A stretch of 64,000 nt of DNA from Nocardiopsis quinghaiensis (GTDB lineage: Bacteria; Actinomycetota; Actinomycetes; Streptosporangiales; Streptosporangiaceae): NCBI RefSeq assembly GCF_008638365.1, contig NZ_VWVU01000005.1, positions 292,056 to 356,055 of the forward strand, given 5' to 3'. The translations under genes and the position numbers were made by a program. This document shows, piece after piece, positions 17,769 to 28,386 of the stretch (position 1 is its first letter; each line of letters starts with the position of its first letter). Below the pieces are notes generated by a model. That model was not told the origin of the DNA and made no database searches. It worked only from the letters and a program-made list of their open reading frames with translations.

Positions 17769-18587
17769 CTACGGCAGGATGCGGCGCGGTCCCTCGGGCG
17801 GGAGCGGGCGCGCGCCCCACTCCCGGGGGTAGCCGAGGGAGACCTCCACGTGGGGAACGCCGTCGACCACGATCGTGCGCGGGATGTGCAGGTGCCCGTA
17901 GACGACGGCGCGTGCCCGGTAGCGCACGTGCCAGTCGGCGGTGGCCTCGGTGCCGCACCACTGGGCGAACTCGGGGTAGCGCAGGACCCGCGTGGGCTCG
18001 CGCACGAGCGGAAAGTGGTTGACCAGCACGGTGGGCAGGTCCGGATCGAGGGAGTCCAGCCGCGAGCGCGTGTACTCCAACCGGGCACGGCACCAGGCGT
18101 CGCGCCCGGGATGGGGATCGGGGTGGAGCAGGTACTCGTCGGTGCACACCACCCCCGCCTCGTGGGCGACGGCCAGCGCCTCCTCCTTGGTGCTGGTTCC
18201 CCCGGGGCGGAAAGTGTGGTCGTAGAGCACGAACAGGGGAGCCACGGCGACGGGGCCGTCGGGCCCGGGCCAGAGGGGGTAGGGGTCCTCGGGAGTGTGC
18301 ACGCCCAGGCCGCGCAGGGCCTCGACCAGGTACCGGTAGCGCTCCTCCCCGCGCAGTTGGAGGGGGTCCGCGGGCACGGTCCACAGATCATGGTTGCCGG
18401 GCACCCAGACCACGGTGGCGAACCGGTCGGCCAGCAGTTCCATCGCCCAGAGGATGTCGGTGGTCGTCTCGGCGACGTCCCCGGCCACCAGGAGCCAGTC
18501 GTCCTTCGACTCCGGCCGCAGGGCCTCGGTGAAGGCACGGTTGCCGCCGTGCCGGACGTGCAGGTCGCTGATGGCCAGCAGGCTCAT
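17769..18587 (-). CDS. Calcineurin-like metallophosphoesterase
   Basis: 272 aa, cytosolic. All dinuclear metal motifs are present: AISDLHV (residues 4-10), LVAGDVAE, PGNHDLW, NHFPL and YGHLH. Hydrolyses phosphoester bonds; the substrate is unknown. Start ATG gives the family-typical MSLLAISDLH. An open frame extends 123 bp further upstream without family similarity. Neighbours do not help to assign a pathway. Confidence 0.9.
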   Translation of the reverse strand: MSLLAISDLHVRHGGNRAFTEALRPESKDDWLLVAGDVAETTTDILWAMELLADRFATVVWVPGNHDLWTVPADPLQLRGEERYRYLVEALRGLGVHTPEDPYPLWPGPDGPVAVAPLFVLYDHTFRPGGTSTKEEALAVAHEAGVVCTDEYLLHPDPHPGRDAWCRARLEYTRSRLDSLDPDLPTVLVNHFPLVREPTRVLRYPEFAQWCGTEATADWHVRYRARAVVYGHLHIPRTIVVDGVPHVEVSLGYPREWGARPLPPEGPRRILP

Positions 18588-18627
18588 CCCACCGTTCCCC
18601 CCGTGTCGGCGCCGGTCCGCGGTCACC

Positions 18628-19152
18628 CTACACAGCCCTCCGGTGCCCGGCCCCGGCGGGCTCCGTCCCGTCGCCTGCCCGAGGCGCGGCCGGGGCCGTG
18701 CGGCGCCCACCGCGCAGGTGGTGGACGAGTACGGCGAGCACCGCGGCCAGGAACACCGCCTGCATCGCGGTGCGGACCGGCAGGTCGTCGGTCAGGCCCG
18801 TGTTCACCTGTGCGGTGATCGCATAGGCGTTCGCCGGGAACATCACGACCAGGAGGGCGCCGAGCCCGGCCGCGGCCCAGGGAGAGGTCCGAGCCCACAG
18901 CAGACCCGCCGCACCGGCCAGTTCGAGGACCCCGGTGACGGTGACCAGCAGGTCGGGCGCGGGCAGCGCGGGCGGGACCATCGAGATCATCTCTTCGCGC
19001 ATGCCCACGAAGTGGGACACGCCGGTCAGGGTGAACATGGCGGCGAGCCCGCCGCGTAGAGCCGACGGCCATGAGCGCAGGGGGCGTACGCCCGCGGCGC
19101 CGAGGGCGAGCAGCAGGGCGGTGGTGCAGACGAGGGCGATGAGGGGTGCCAT
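18628..19152 (-). CDS. DoxX-like membrane protein
   Basis: 174 aa with four predicted membrane helices (residues about 5-22, 32-50, 68-88, 93-113 and possibly 125-145). FTLTGVSHFVGMREEMISMVPPALPAPDLLVTVTGVLELAGAAGLL is the DoxX/DUF-type quinone-related pattern. ATG preceded by AGGAGGAAA. The C-terminus is a cytosolic Pro/Ala-rich tail. Role unknown; family members are linked to redox stress. Confidence 0.85.
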   Translation of the reverse strand: MAPLIALVCTTALLLALGAAGVRPLRSWPSALRGGLAAMFTLTGVSHFVGMREEMISMVPPALPAPDLLVTVTGVLELAGAAGLLWARTSPWAAAGLGALLVVMFPANAYAITAQVNTGLTDDLPVRTAMQAVFLAAVLAVLVHHLRGGRRTAPAAPRAGDGTEPAGAGHRRAV

Positions 19153-19546
19153 GGGGTTTCCTCCTGGGCCGGACGCAGAATCTTTCCGCTGGAGATATTC
19201 CTCCGCTCGCCTTTATCTTGTCAATGGAAAGATGAGTCCTGTGTCCTTGGGAACCCACGCAGCCGGGGGAGGGGCTTCCCTCTCTCGGCGGCGCTTCCAT
19301 GCGGGTCCGAGACGGCTGGCTTACCGTGACGGAACCGGCACCCCTCGGTCGTGAGCGTTACGCTCCGACTCCGCCGGGTAGCGGCAGGGCGCGTGGGGGA
19401 GGCACGAGGGTGGGCCGGTCGCGGCCGCCCGCGGTCCGTGGTGGCCTCTGTCTCCCGCCACGGACCCGACTCCGAGGCGTACCCGCCCGGCACGACCGTG
19501 CCCGGCGGCGTACCCCTCTCCCCGCGGGACGGCCTGAGAGGTGGAG

Positions 19547-20986
19547 ATGACCCCTGACACCGTCGGACTCGCACTCCTGCTTCTGGGAGCGCTGCTGCTG
19601 GTAGTGAAGATGATCCGGGTCAGGTGGAAGCTGCCGCGGAGACTGCACCTACCCGGCTCGGTCATCGGCGGCGGTATCGCGCTGCTCCTGGGCCCCGGCG
19701 TCCTCGGAAACCTCATGGGATGGCTCTCCGACCAGGGATGGGGCGGGGGCTTCACCGCGGGCCTGGCCCGGGGAGGTCTCTTCGGTCCCGACGTGGTCTC
19801 GGTCTGGTCCGCGCTGCCCGGCCTGCTCATCCCGGTGGTCTTCGCCACCCTCTTCCTGGGCAAGCCCCTACCCCGTTTCCGCGAGGCCGCGAGCCTGGCG
19901 GGACCCAATCTCGCCTTCGGCGTCACCGTCGCGAGCGGCCAGTACGTGATCGGACTGCTGCTCGCGCTGCTGGTGCTCGCCCCGCTGTTCGACGTGCCGG
20001 TGATCTCCGGAGCGCTGATCGAGATCGGCTTCATGGGAGGGAACGGCACCGCGGTGGGTATGGGCGACACCTTCGACCAGGCGGGCTGGGCCGCGGGCCA
20101 GGACCTGGCCCTGGGCCTCGCCACCGTCGGCCTGCTGTCCGGGGTCGTCGTCGGCGTCGTCCTCCTCAACCGGGGCGCGAGCCGAGGCGAGACCAGTTTC
20201 ATCGGCCCCGAGGCCGGGAGCACCGCAGGGGAGCGGGCCGGGCTGATCGAACGGGAGGAGCGCTCACCGGGCTCGACCATGACGGTCCACCCCTCCTCCA
20301 TAGACCCGTTGACACTCCACGTCGGCCTGATCGCCCTCGCGGTGCTGATCGGCCAGCTTCTACTCATGGGGCTGCAGTGGCTGGAGCGGGTGCTGTGGGC
20401 CGACATCCTCCAGATCATGGTCTACGTGCCGCTGTTCCCGCTGGCCATGGTCGGCGGCCTCCTCCTCCAGCTGCTCATCGGTCGCTTCGACCGGAACGAC
20501 GTCGTGGACCAGAGGAGCGTCGAGCGGGTCCAGGGCCTGTCACTGGACATGCTGATCCTCACCTCGATCGGCACCGTTCCGCTGCGGGGCATCGCCGCCG
20601 ACTTCGCCGTCTTCGCCATCCTGGCCGTCGCGGGCGTCCTGTGGTCGGTGTGCGCCTTCCTGTTCCTGGCACCCCGCATGATGCCCGGCTACTGGTTCGA
20701 GCGCGGTCTCGGCGAGTTCGGCAAGTCGCTCGGCATCACCGCCACCGGCCTTGCACTGATGCGCATGGTCGACCCGGAGATGAAGTCGCCCGCGTACCTG
20801 GCGTTCGGCTACAAGCAGTTGCTCTTCGAACCGTTCTTCGCGGGCGGCCTGGTCACCGCGGCCGCGATCCCGCTGATCCTCAGCCCCCATGTGGGGCCGG
20901 TGGGCTTCCTGGCGGCCATGGCGGTCCTGCTGGTGGTCAGCCTGTCCACGGGCCTGTTCGTGCTCGGTCGCGGGCGCCGACGTTAG
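19547..20986 (+). CDS. Sodium/glutamate symporter family transporter (GltS-like)
   Basis: 479-aa polytopic membrane protein with about 11-12 hydrophobic segments. It has the two inverted-topology halves of the ESS family: GPNLAFGVTVASGQYVIG and EIGFMGGNGTAVGMGDTF in the first, and the counterpart TSIGTVPLRG region in the second. The central hydrophilic loop (residues about 205-250) carries SRGETSFIGPEAGS. Likely Na+-coupled uptake of an acidic substrate. ATG at 19547 or GTG at 19541 could be used; GAGAGGTGG is upstream of both. Confidence 0.82.
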   Translation: MTPDTVGLALLLLGALLLVVKMIRVRWKLPRRLHLPGSVIGGGIALLLGPGVLGNLMGWLSDQGWGGGFTAGLARGGLFGPDVVSVWSALPGLLIPVVFATLFLGKPLPRFREAASLAGPNLAFGVTVASGQYVIGLLLALLVLAPLFDVPVISGALIEIGFMGGNGTAVGMGDTFDQAGWAAGQDLALGLATVGLLSGVVVGVVLLNRGASRGETSFIGPEAGSTAGERAGLIEREERSPGSTMTVHPSSIDPLTLHVGLIALAVLIGQLLLMGLQWLERVLWADILQIMVYVPLFPLAMVGGLLLQLLIGRFDRNDVVDQRSVERVQGLSLDMLILTSIGTVPLRGIAADFAVFAILAVAGVLWSVCAFLFLAPRMMPGYWFERGLGEFGKSLGITATGLALMRMVDPEMKSPAYLAFGYKQLLFEPFFAGGLVTAAAIPLILSPHVGPVGFLAAMAVLLVVSLSTGLFVLGRGRRR

Positions 20987-21149
20987 GGTTCCGACGGGCT
21001 GCCCGGCGCGGCGATCTCCACGCGCCCTCCCGTGAATCGGTCCTGTGGAAAACGGGTGTACCGTCTCTTCGGTCACTTAGCGTCATTGACGTGGGGGCGT
21101 CCGCGGGACGCCCGGGCAGGCACGCGCACACCAACCGAAGGGATGGCCC

Positions 21150-22679
21150 ATGGTCGAACGCAGAGCCCTCGACATGGACTCCCTGGCGATCAGCGACCGG
21201 TTCCGCCTGTTCAACTTCACCCGGCGCGACGACCACGTCACCTACCTGTGGATCCTGCGGGCCATGGACCGCCTGCGCGAGGTCCACCAGGTCCAGGTGG
21301 CCCCCGACGACGTCGCCGCCGCCCTGCGCGAACTCGCGGCGTCCCACGACCAGGTGCCCGTCGCCGACCGGAACCTGCGCGACCGCCTGGACGAACTCCA
21401 CGCCGACCGCGTCGTGCACCGCTTCGACGACGCCTCCCGGGCCGGGAACCTCACGCGCTACCGCAACCGCCAGTCGGTGTACCAGTTCAGCGAACTCGGC
21501 TACTGGGCCTACCAGGCGGTCGAGAACCTGCTGGGCGCCCGCATCGAGGACGTCAACCTGTCACGGCTGGTCTTCTCCGAGGTCCTGGACGACCTGCGCG
21601 CCCTGGCCGAGGCCAACCGCACCGGACAGGACGAACAGGTCTACCGCAGGCTCTCGCGCCTGGACTCGGCCATGGAGGACATGGGGCGTCGCTCTGCCCA
21701 GTTCCACGTCACCCTGGGTGAGATCCTGCGCTCCACCGACGCCTCCCCGGACATGTTCCTGCGGCACAAGAACGCCCTGCTGGTGCACATGAGCGACTTC
21801 ATGGCCGAACTCGACCGCTACCTGCCCCGCCTGGACCGGGCCGTGCGCGAGGTGGAGGCGACCGGGCTGGCCACACTGCTGTCCCGCGCCTCCGAGCGCG
21901 ACGAGCGCCTGTTCATGGAGCGCGACGAGCGCCTGGCGGACTGGCGGCGCCGCTGGCAGGCCCTGCGCGCCTGGTTCGCCTCCGACGACGCCATGCCCAC
22001 ACGCGCCGCCGAACTGCACTCGGCCACCCGCTCGGCGGTCTCGGGCGTCATCGCCCTGCTGCGCCAGATCACCGAGGCCCAGCGCGGCGGCGTCAACCGC
22101 TCCACCCAGCTGAGGCACCTGGCCGAGTGGGTGTTCAACACCCCCGACGACGGCGCCGCGCACGCACTGATGGGTGCCGCCTTCAACGTCCGCTCCGCCC
22201 GCCACCTGGGCGTGGCCCACGACGACGAGGAACAGATCCCGCCCGACATGACCTGGTGGGACGCTCCCGGGGTGGAGGTGTCGGTGACCCTGTTCCGCAG
22301 CGGCACCGCGCCCACCACGGGTGTGCCCAGGCCGGTGCGGCGCAACCCCGGCGCCCAGGCGCGTTTGCGCGGACAGCAGGTCGCCGACCGGTCCGCCGAA
22401 CGCGAGGCCGCCGCCCGCCTGATCGAACGGGGCGCCCACGACCGGGTCCTGGGCGAGGCCGACACCCGCGTCCTGCTGCGCCTGGTCACCCGCGCCCTGG
22501 AGGGGCGCACGGTCGTCGCCGGACGCCTGTCCTCGGCCACGGGCGCGGGCGACGGCACCATGGTCCGCCTGGTCCCCGATCCGGCGGGCAGCACCGTCCG
22601 CACCAGCCAGGGCCGACTCCACCTGCCGGGCCTGCGCCTGGAGGTCGTCGGCCACCGGACCCGAACGAAGAACGTGTGA
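21150..22679 (+). CDS. jetA: Wadjet JetA-like protein (DUF2397/TIGR02677)
   Basis: 509 aa. The family start SLAISDRFRLFNFTRRDDHVTYLWILRAMDR and the YRNRQSVYQFSELGYWAYQAVE block identify TIGR02677/DUF2397. It is the kleisin-like subunit of an SMC-type complex that restricts plasmids (Wadjet; the DUF2397-DUF2398 version is type II by my recollection). Winged-helix character is plausible in the N-terminal 120 residues; the rest is mainly helical. ATG follows GAAGGG. Its stop overlaps the jetB start by one base (TGATG). Confidence 0.9.
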   Translation: MVERRALDMDSLAISDRFRLFNFTRRDDHVTYLWILRAMDRLREVHQVQVAPDDVAAALRELAASHDQVPVADRNLRDRLDELHADRVVHRFDDASRAGNLTRYRNRQSVYQFSELGYWAYQAVENLLGARIEDVNLSRLVFSEVLDDLRALAEANRTGQDEQVYRRLSRLDSAMEDMGRRSAQFHVTLGEILRSTDASPDMFLRHKNALLVHMSDFMAELDRYLPRLDRAVREVEATGLATLLSRASERDERLFMERDERLADWRRRWQALRAWFASDDAMPTRAAELHSATRSAVSGVIALLRQITEAQRGGVNRSTQLRHLAEWVFNTPDDGAAHALMGAAFNVRSARHLGVAHDDEEQIPPDMTWWDAPGVEVSVTLFRSGTAPTTGVPRPVRRNPGAQARLRGQQVADRSAEREAAARLIERGAHDRVLGEADTRVLLRLVTRALEGRTVVAGRLSSATGAGDGTMVRLVPDPAGSTVRTSQGRLHLPGLRLEVVGHRTRTKNV

Positions 22680-24151
22680 TGCCCCGACTCTTCGCCCGCA
22701 CGGTCGCCCCCGCCGACCTGGGCTCCTACCAGCAGGCCATGCGCCGTGTCCTGACGTGCGACCTCATCACCGCCGCGCGCCCGCGCACCGGCGTCCTGGA
22801 CCAGGTACTGCGCTGGGCCGACGAACTGGCCGCCGACCTGGAGCGGCTCTTCGGCTACACCCTGGTCGCCACCACCGGCCACGTGCGCCTGGTCCGCGAA
22901 CTCGACGCCCTGGACCCCACCCAGCGCCAGACCTTCTCGCGCAGGAGCAGGCCCTTCGACCGGCGCAGGCTCGCCTACCTGTGCCTGCTGCTGGCCGCCT
23001 TCCAGCGCTCGCAGATCGAGATCAGCCTCGCCGACCTGGTCGGTCGCCTCACCCCCACCGCCAACGCCGTCGGGGGGCTGGGCTACGACCCCACCGACGG
23101 CACGCACAAGGCCGCGCTGGTCGACGTCGCCCACTGGCTGGTGGACCGGGGCGCCCTGCACCTGTCCGACGGGTCCCTGGAGGCGTGGGCGGCGGGAGGC
23201 GAGCAGGGCGACGCCCTCTTCGACATCGACCACGAGGTGTGCGAGGTGCTGTTCCGCCCGGCGCGTCCGGTCCAGCACCTCAACAGCGCCGCCGGGCTGC
23301 TCTCCGACCCGCTCACCGAGGGTTCGCTGCGCGAGCGGGCGGCCCGCCGGGCCCGGCGGCTGCTGGTGGAGCGGCCGGTCGTGTACTACGCCGACGTCGA
23401 ACCCGTGGTCGCCGCCGTCCTGCGCGGCCGGGGCGTGGCCGAGGACCTGGCCCGCGCCACCGGGCTCAGGGTCGAGCGCCGGGCCGAGGGCGTCCTGCTG
23501 GCCGACCCCGCGGGCACCTTCACCGACCGGCCCTTCCCCGGCAGGGGCGGTGCGGTCAACCGCACCGCCGGACTGCTGCTGGCCAAGGTGGCCGATCTGC
23601 TGGAGACCTCCCTGGCCGCGCTGGTCGTGCTGCCCGTGCCCCCGCACGCCGTCGACCAGGCCGAACTCGTCCGGCTCGTGGACGCCGGACTGCCCCGCGA
23701 CGGTGTCGTGGCCGAACTCGCCTGGAGCGGGGAGCCCTCCTCGGGGACACGGGAGGGCGAGGCGTCCGCGCGACTGGAGGTCCCCCTGGTCGAGCACGGC
23801 CGGTGGGAGACCATGATCCACGAACTCTTCGCGGAGTTCGGCGCCTCCTCCTTCGGCGGCGCCTGGCAGCAGGACCCCTACGGCCTGCTGGACGCCGCTC
23901 TGGACCTGCTCACCGAGCTCTCCCTGGTCCGGCCGGTCCCCGGCGGCGCCCTGGTGCTCCCGGCCGCCTCCCGCTACCGCAACCTCCAGGGCGCGCTGCC
24001 CGAACGCGCCGACGGGGGCCAGCTGCCCCTGGGGCTGTCCGACACCCGGACCCCCGACGACGCGCTCCCCTCCGACGGGGCGCCCGCCACCCCCGAAGAG
24101 GCCGGTGCGCCCGCCACCGCAGCCGACCACACTCCCGCGGAAGGAAACTGA
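22679..24151 (+). CDS. jetB: Wadjet JetB-like protein (DUF2398/TIGR02678)
   Basis: 490 aa. TIGR02678 features: QAMRRVLTCDLITAARPRTGVLDQVLRWADEL, RRLAYLCLLLAAFQRSQIEISLADLV, the winged-helix-like HEVCEVLFRPARPVQHL and EHGRWETMIHELFAEFG near the C-terminus. It is the KITE-like subunit that bridges JetA and the SMC ATPase JetC. The start overlaps the jetA stop, and its stop overlaps the jetC start (TGATG again), so stoichiometric coupled translation is likely. The final 60 residues are Pro/Ala/Asp-rich and poorly conserved. Confidence 0.9.
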   Translation: MPRLFARTVAPADLGSYQQAMRRVLTCDLITAARPRTGVLDQVLRWADELAADLERLFGYTLVATTGHVRLVRELDALDPTQRQTFSRRSRPFDRRRLAYLCLLLAAFQRSQIEISLADLVGRLTPTANAVGGLGYDPTDGTHKAALVDVAHWLVDRGALHLSDGSLEAWAAGGEQGDALFDIDHEVCEVLFRPARPVQHLNSAAGLLSDPLTEGSLRERAARRARRLLVERPVVYYADVEPVVAAVLRGRGVAEDLARATGLRVERRAEGVLLADPAGTFTDRPFPGRGGAVNRTAGLLLAKVADLLETSLAALVVLPVPPHAVDQAELVRLVDAGLPRDGVVAELAWSGEPSSGTREGEASARLEVPLVEHGRWETMIHELFAEFGASSFGGAWQQDPYGLLDAALDLLTELSLVRPVPGGALVLPAASRYRNLQGALPERADGGQLPLGLSDTRTPDDALPSDGAPATPEEAGAPATAADHTPAEGN

Positions 24152-27100
24152 TGTCCCCCAGGAGCGACCGATTCCGGCCCAGCCGCGCCGGTGTGATCAA
24201 CGTCTGGGACTACGTCGACGAGGAGTTCGTGTTCGCCGACGGGCGCCTCGTCCTGCGCGGACACAACGGCTCGGGGAAGACCAAGGCACTGGAGGTGCTC
24301 TTCCCGTTCGTCCTGGACGGGTACACCGACGCCCGCCGCCTCGATCCCTTCAGCGGCCAGAACCGCACCATGAAGTCCAACCTGCTCTACCGCGGCCAGG
24401 ACGCCGAGTACGGGTACGTGTGGACGGAGTTCGCCCGCCCGGCCCCGGCGCCGGGGGACGCGGGCACCGAGACGGTCACCCTGGTCATCGGGCTGCGCGC
24501 GCACAGGCACCGCGACGGCGTCATCCCCTCCTTCTTCGTCACCGACCAGCGCCTGGGCGTGGACTTCGGCCTGCTCGCCTCCGACGGGCGCCCGCTGACC
24601 GAGAGGCAGCTCAAGGCGGCCCTGGGCGAGACCGCCTTCCAGTCCACCGCCGCCGACTACCGCAGGGCCGTGGACGCCCGCCTGTTCGGCCTCGGAGAGC
24701 GCTACGTCCAGTTGCTCGACCTGCTCCTGGCGCTGCGCCGCCCCCTGCTGGCCAAGGACCTGGACCCCGAGAAGGTCTCCGAGACCCTCACCAGCGGACT
24801 GAGCCCCCTGGACGAGGAGCTCGTCGACCAGGCCGCCCGCGACTTCACCAACCTGGCCGCGGTGCAGCGCCGCTTCGACCAGGCCACCACCGCGCACGCC
24901 GCGACCACGGCCTTCGTGGAGGAGTACGCCTCCTACCTCACCCTCCACGCCCGCCACCGCCTGGCCCGCGTGCGCACCGCCACCGGTCAGACCGCCGAGC
25001 AGGCCCGTGCCATCACCGGTGCCCGCGACACCCGCGAGCGGGCCACCCTCGCGCACGCGACCGCGACCAAGCAGTCCGAGGAGCACGACGCCGAGGTCCG
25101 CCGGCTCGCGGCGCGCAGGAGCGGGCTGGAGGCGCACGAGGCCTTCCGCAGCCACGCCGCCCTGGAGGTCGAGCGCACGCACAGCACCGAGACCGCTCTC
25201 CAGCTGGAGGAGCAGCGGGGCAGTCTCGACGAGCAGGCCGGAGAGGTCGCCGCCCTGCGGCGGGAGGCCGACCAGGTCGCCGCCAGCCTCGAACACGGAC
25301 GGTCCCGCACCCGTGAACTGGCCGCGGAACTGGCCGAGGCCGTCGTGCAGGCCGGACTCGACCACGACGGCGAGGGCCCCGTCGACACCGGCGACGACCT
25401 GCCCGTCACCGCCCAGGCGCGCGCCACCGCCCGCCGCGCCGACGTGGCGGCGGTACGCGAACGCCTCAGTGACCTCGCCCGTGCCGAGACCGCGCGCGGC
25501 ACCGCCGAGAGGGCCGACGCCCAGGCCGACGACAGGCTCCGGTCGCGCGAACAGGAATGCGAGCGGGCGGACGGGGAGCTGGCCGCCGCCCGCCGCACCG
25601 CCGCCGAGGCGCTCACCGTGTGGACCGAGCACTGGACCGGGGGCCCGGCCCCGGTCACCGACACCGCATGCGTGAGGGCACTGACCGAAGCCCTGGAGGG
25701 CTTCGGCGAACCCGGGACCCCCACCCTGGCGGAGGTCTACGGCGAGCACACCGACCAGCAGCGCCTGGACGCCGCCGCGCACGTGCGCACCCTGGAGACC
25801 CGCCGCGACCAGCTCGACGCCGAGGTCGAACTGCTCACCCGCGAACGCGAGGACATCGCCGCCGAACGCGACGACGCGCCGCCCGCCGACGACCTGCGCA
25901 CCGCCTCGCGCGAGGGCCGCCCCGGCGCCCCGCTGTGGCAACTGGTCCGTTTCGCCGACGGGGTCCCCGACTCCGACACCGCGGCGGTCGAGGGCGCCCT
26001 GTACGGCGCGGGCCTGCTCACCGCCTGGGTGCACCCCGACGCCGACGCCACCCGCGCCGCCCTCGCCGACGGCGACGCCGACGCCTACCTGCTGCCCGGC
26101 GACACCACCGTCGTGGACAGGGGCCCCACCCTGGCCGACGTGCTGGTGCCCGAGGAACAGGACCTGGTCCCCGAGCACGTCATCGCCCGTGTCCTGGAGT
26201 CGGTACGCCTCACCGACACCGGCGGTGCCGGGGGAGCGGTCGCGCACACGGTCAGCACCCGGGCGCACTTCGCCCAGGGGATCCTCGTGGGCTCGCACCC
26301 CAAGGCCGCCCCCGAGTTCGTCGGGGCCACCAACCGCGCCCACCGCCGCCGCGAACGCCTGGCCGACCGCGACGCACGCATCGCCGGGCTCACCGAACGG
26401 CGCACGCGGATCACCGGGCAGATCGACCGGGCGGGCGAACTCCTCCAGGCCTTCGCCCGGGCGCGCACGGCCCTGCCCGACACCGCCCCCGTCGACCGGG
26501 GCGTGCGCCGGGTCGCGGAGCAGTCCGCCCTGCTGGCCTCGGCGCGTGCCGAGAGCGAGGAGCGCCGCCGCGACCTGGACGCCGCGGTCGCCGAGGTGGA
26601 CGCCCACCGCCACCAGGTGCGCGCGGTGGCCACCGAACGCGCCATGCCCGTCCACCCCGAGGCCGTGGACGCCGTCGCCCGGGCCGTGGACGACTTCATG
26701 GCGAGCGCCCGCGCCCTGCACGCCGCCCGCACCGAGGTCGCCCGGCACACCACCGACCTGGACGGCCGCATGGAGACCGTCACCCGGCTGAGCGGGCGGC
26801 TGGAGCAGGACCGCGAACGCCACGAGGAACGGGTACGCGAGCACGAGCGGGCCGCCGCCGAGCTGGCCGCCAAGCTGGACGGCATCAGCGCCCCCGTCCA
26901 GGAGCTCATGGCCGAGCTGGAACAGGTCAAGGAGGAGCTGCGCGGGGCCCGCGAGGCCCACCAGCGCGCGGAACGGGAGGCCGCGGCGGCCCACGAGTCG
27001 ATGATCCGGGCCGACGAGAAACTGGAGGGCGGACAGAGGGCCCTCACCGAGGCGTTCGCCACCCTGTTCGAGCAGGCCGACGCCTTCGCCGCCCTCACCC

Positions 27101-28386
27101 ATCCCGACCTGCGCGCCACCCTGGGCGTGGACACCGCGTCCGCATGGCCCGACCGGAACTCCTGGCCTACCGCCGGACGGGCCGCCGAGCAGATCCTGGA
27201 GTCGGTCTCCGCCGACCCCGAGGCGGTCGTGCGCTCCGTGCTGCCCGGTCAGGCCGCGGACCTGTTCGACGCCTTCGACGCCGTCGTCGGCTCCGGCCCG
27301 GCCGTCAACGACAGCGACCTCAAGTCCGCCTCCACCAGGATCTCCCACGCCCTGCGCGTCTTCCAGGACACCCTGGGCGGCGACGCCGAGGGCTACCGGG
27401 TCGACCACGACCTCGGCGTCAGCGGGGTCATCACGGTGTTCGTCAACGACGAGACCGGCCGCAACCCCGTCTCCGCCTTCGCCCGCGTCATCGCCGAACG
27501 GGTCGAGGAGCAGGGCGCGCTGCTGCGCGACGAGGAGCGTGGCGTCCTGGAGGACGAACTGCTCACCGGGATCGCCCAGCAGATCCACGAGCGGGTGCGT
27601 ATCGCCCGCGACCTGGTCGCCGGGATGGACCGCGACACCCGCTCGCGCCGCATGTCCTCGGGGACGCAGATCGGGATCCGCTGGAGCCGCTCGGACCGCG
27701 TCACCGAACACCAGGCCATCGCCGCACGCCTGCTCAAACGCGACACCACCGGCCTGGGCGACTCGGGGCTGACCCAGTTGCGCGAGGTCCTGCGGGAGAT
27801 GATCAGCGAGCACCACGCCGCCCACCCCCGCGCCACCTACAAACAGGTCCTGTCGGCGGTACTGGACTACCGCACCTGGTACCGGTTCGAGCTGCGCATG
27901 GCCGTGCCCGGGCAGGAGGAGGTCAAGCTCACCAAGAACAAGCACGAGCAGATGTCGGGCGGGGAGAAGTCCGCCGCGATCCACCTGCCGCTGTTCGCCG
28001 CCGCCAACGCCCTGTACACCTCCGCCAGGCCCACCTGCCCCCGGACGGTGGCCCTGGACGAGGCCTTCGCCGGGATCGACGACCGCTACAAGCCCGAGCT
28101 CATGGGGCTGACGGTCACCTTCGACCTGGACATGTTCATGACCGGGCACGACCTGTGGGTGCATTACGACAGTGTTCCCATGGCCGCCCACTACGACATG
28201 CACCACGACAAGGGCGCGCACACCGTCTCGGCGATGCTCATGCTCTGGGACGGCACCCAGACCGTCGACGCAGACGCCGGGTTCTCCGGCAACGAGGAGC
28301 TGGCCGCCGAGCTGCTGGGCATCACCCCCAGCCGGTTCGCCCCGCTGTCGTCGGCCGGAACACTGCTGGAGGAGACCGGTGAGTGA
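24151..28386 (+). CDS. jetC: Wadjet JetC-like SMC/SbcC ATPase (TIGR02680)
   Basis: 1411 aa. Walker A GHNGSGKT at residues 37-44; long alternating Glu/Arg/Ala coiled-coil arms from about 230 to 430 and 850 to 1000 flanking a hinge-like region; ABC signature MSGGEKS near 1268 and Walker B VALDEAFAGID near 1300. This is the loop-extruding motor that detects small circular DNA. All catalytic motifs look intact. The stop overlaps a GTG (28379) that would be the natural start of jetD, but no jetD follows. Confidence 0.92.
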   Translation: MSPRSDRFRPSRAGVINVWDYVDEEFVFADGRLVLRGHNGSGKTKALEVLFPFVLDGYTDARRLDPFSGQNRTMKSNLLYRGQDAEYGYVWTEFARPAPAPGDAGTETVTLVIGLRAHRHRDGVIPSFFVTDQRLGVDFGLLASDGRPLTERQLKAALGETAFQSTAADYRRAVDARLFGLGERYVQLLDLLLALRRPLLAKDLDPEKVSETLTSGLSPLDEELVDQAARDFTNLAAVQRRFDQATTAHAATTAFVEEYASYLTLHARHRLARVRTATGQTAEQARAITGARDTRERATLAHATATKQSEEHDAEVRRLAARRSGLEAHEAFRSHAALEVERTHSTETALQLEEQRGSLDEQAGEVAALRREADQVAASLEHGRSRTRELAAELAEAVVQAGLDHDGEGPVDTGDDLPVTAQARATARRADVAAVRERLSDLARAETARGTAERADAQADDRLRSREQECERADGELAAARRTAAEALTVWTEHWTGGPAPVTDTACVRALTEALEGFGEPGTPTLAEVYGEHTDQQRLDAAAHVRTLETRRDQLDAEVELLTREREDIAAERDDAPPADDLRTASREGRPGAPLWQLVRFADGVPDSDTAAVEGALYGAGLLTAWVHPDADATRAALADGDADAYLLPGDTTVVDRGPTLADVLVPEEQDLVPEHVIARVLESVRLTDTGGAGGAVAHTVSTRAHFAQGILVGSHPKAAPEFVGATNRAHRRRERLADRDARIAGLTERRTRITGQIDRAGELLQAFARARTALPDTAPVDRGVRRVAEQSALLASARAESEERRRDLDAAVAEVDAHRHQVRAVATERAMPVHPEAVDAVARAVDDFMASARALHAARTEVARHTTDLDGRMETVTRLSGRLEQDRERHEERVREHERAAAELAAKLDGISAPVQELMAELEQVKEELRGAREAHQRAEREAAAAHESMIRADEKLEGGQRALTEAFATLFEQADAFAALTHPDLRATLGVDTASAWPDRNSWPTAGRAAEQILESVSADPEAVVRSVLPGQAADLFDAFDAVVGSGPAVNDSDLKSASTRISHALRVFQDTLGGDAEGYRVDHDLGVSGVITVFVNDETGRNPVSAFARVIAERVEEQGALLRDEERGVLEDELLTGIAQQIHERVRIARDLVAGMDRDTRSRRMSSGTQIGIRWSRSDRVTEHQAIAARLLKRDTTGLGDSGLTQLREVLREMISEHHAAHPRATYKQVLSAVLDYRTWYRFELRMAVPGQEEVKLTKNKHEQMSGGEKSAAIHLPLFAAANALYTSARPTCPRTVALDEAFAGIDDRYKPELMGLTVTFDLDMFMTGHDLWVHYDSVPMAAHYDMHHDKGAHTVSAMLMLWDGTQTVDADAGFSGNEELAAELLGITPSRFAPLSSAGTLLEETGE

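Noticed and set aside
17540..18022. ORF downstream of the orphan promoter
   Set aside because: Arg/Pro/Gly-rich shadow of the metallophosphoesterase; no ribosome binding site.
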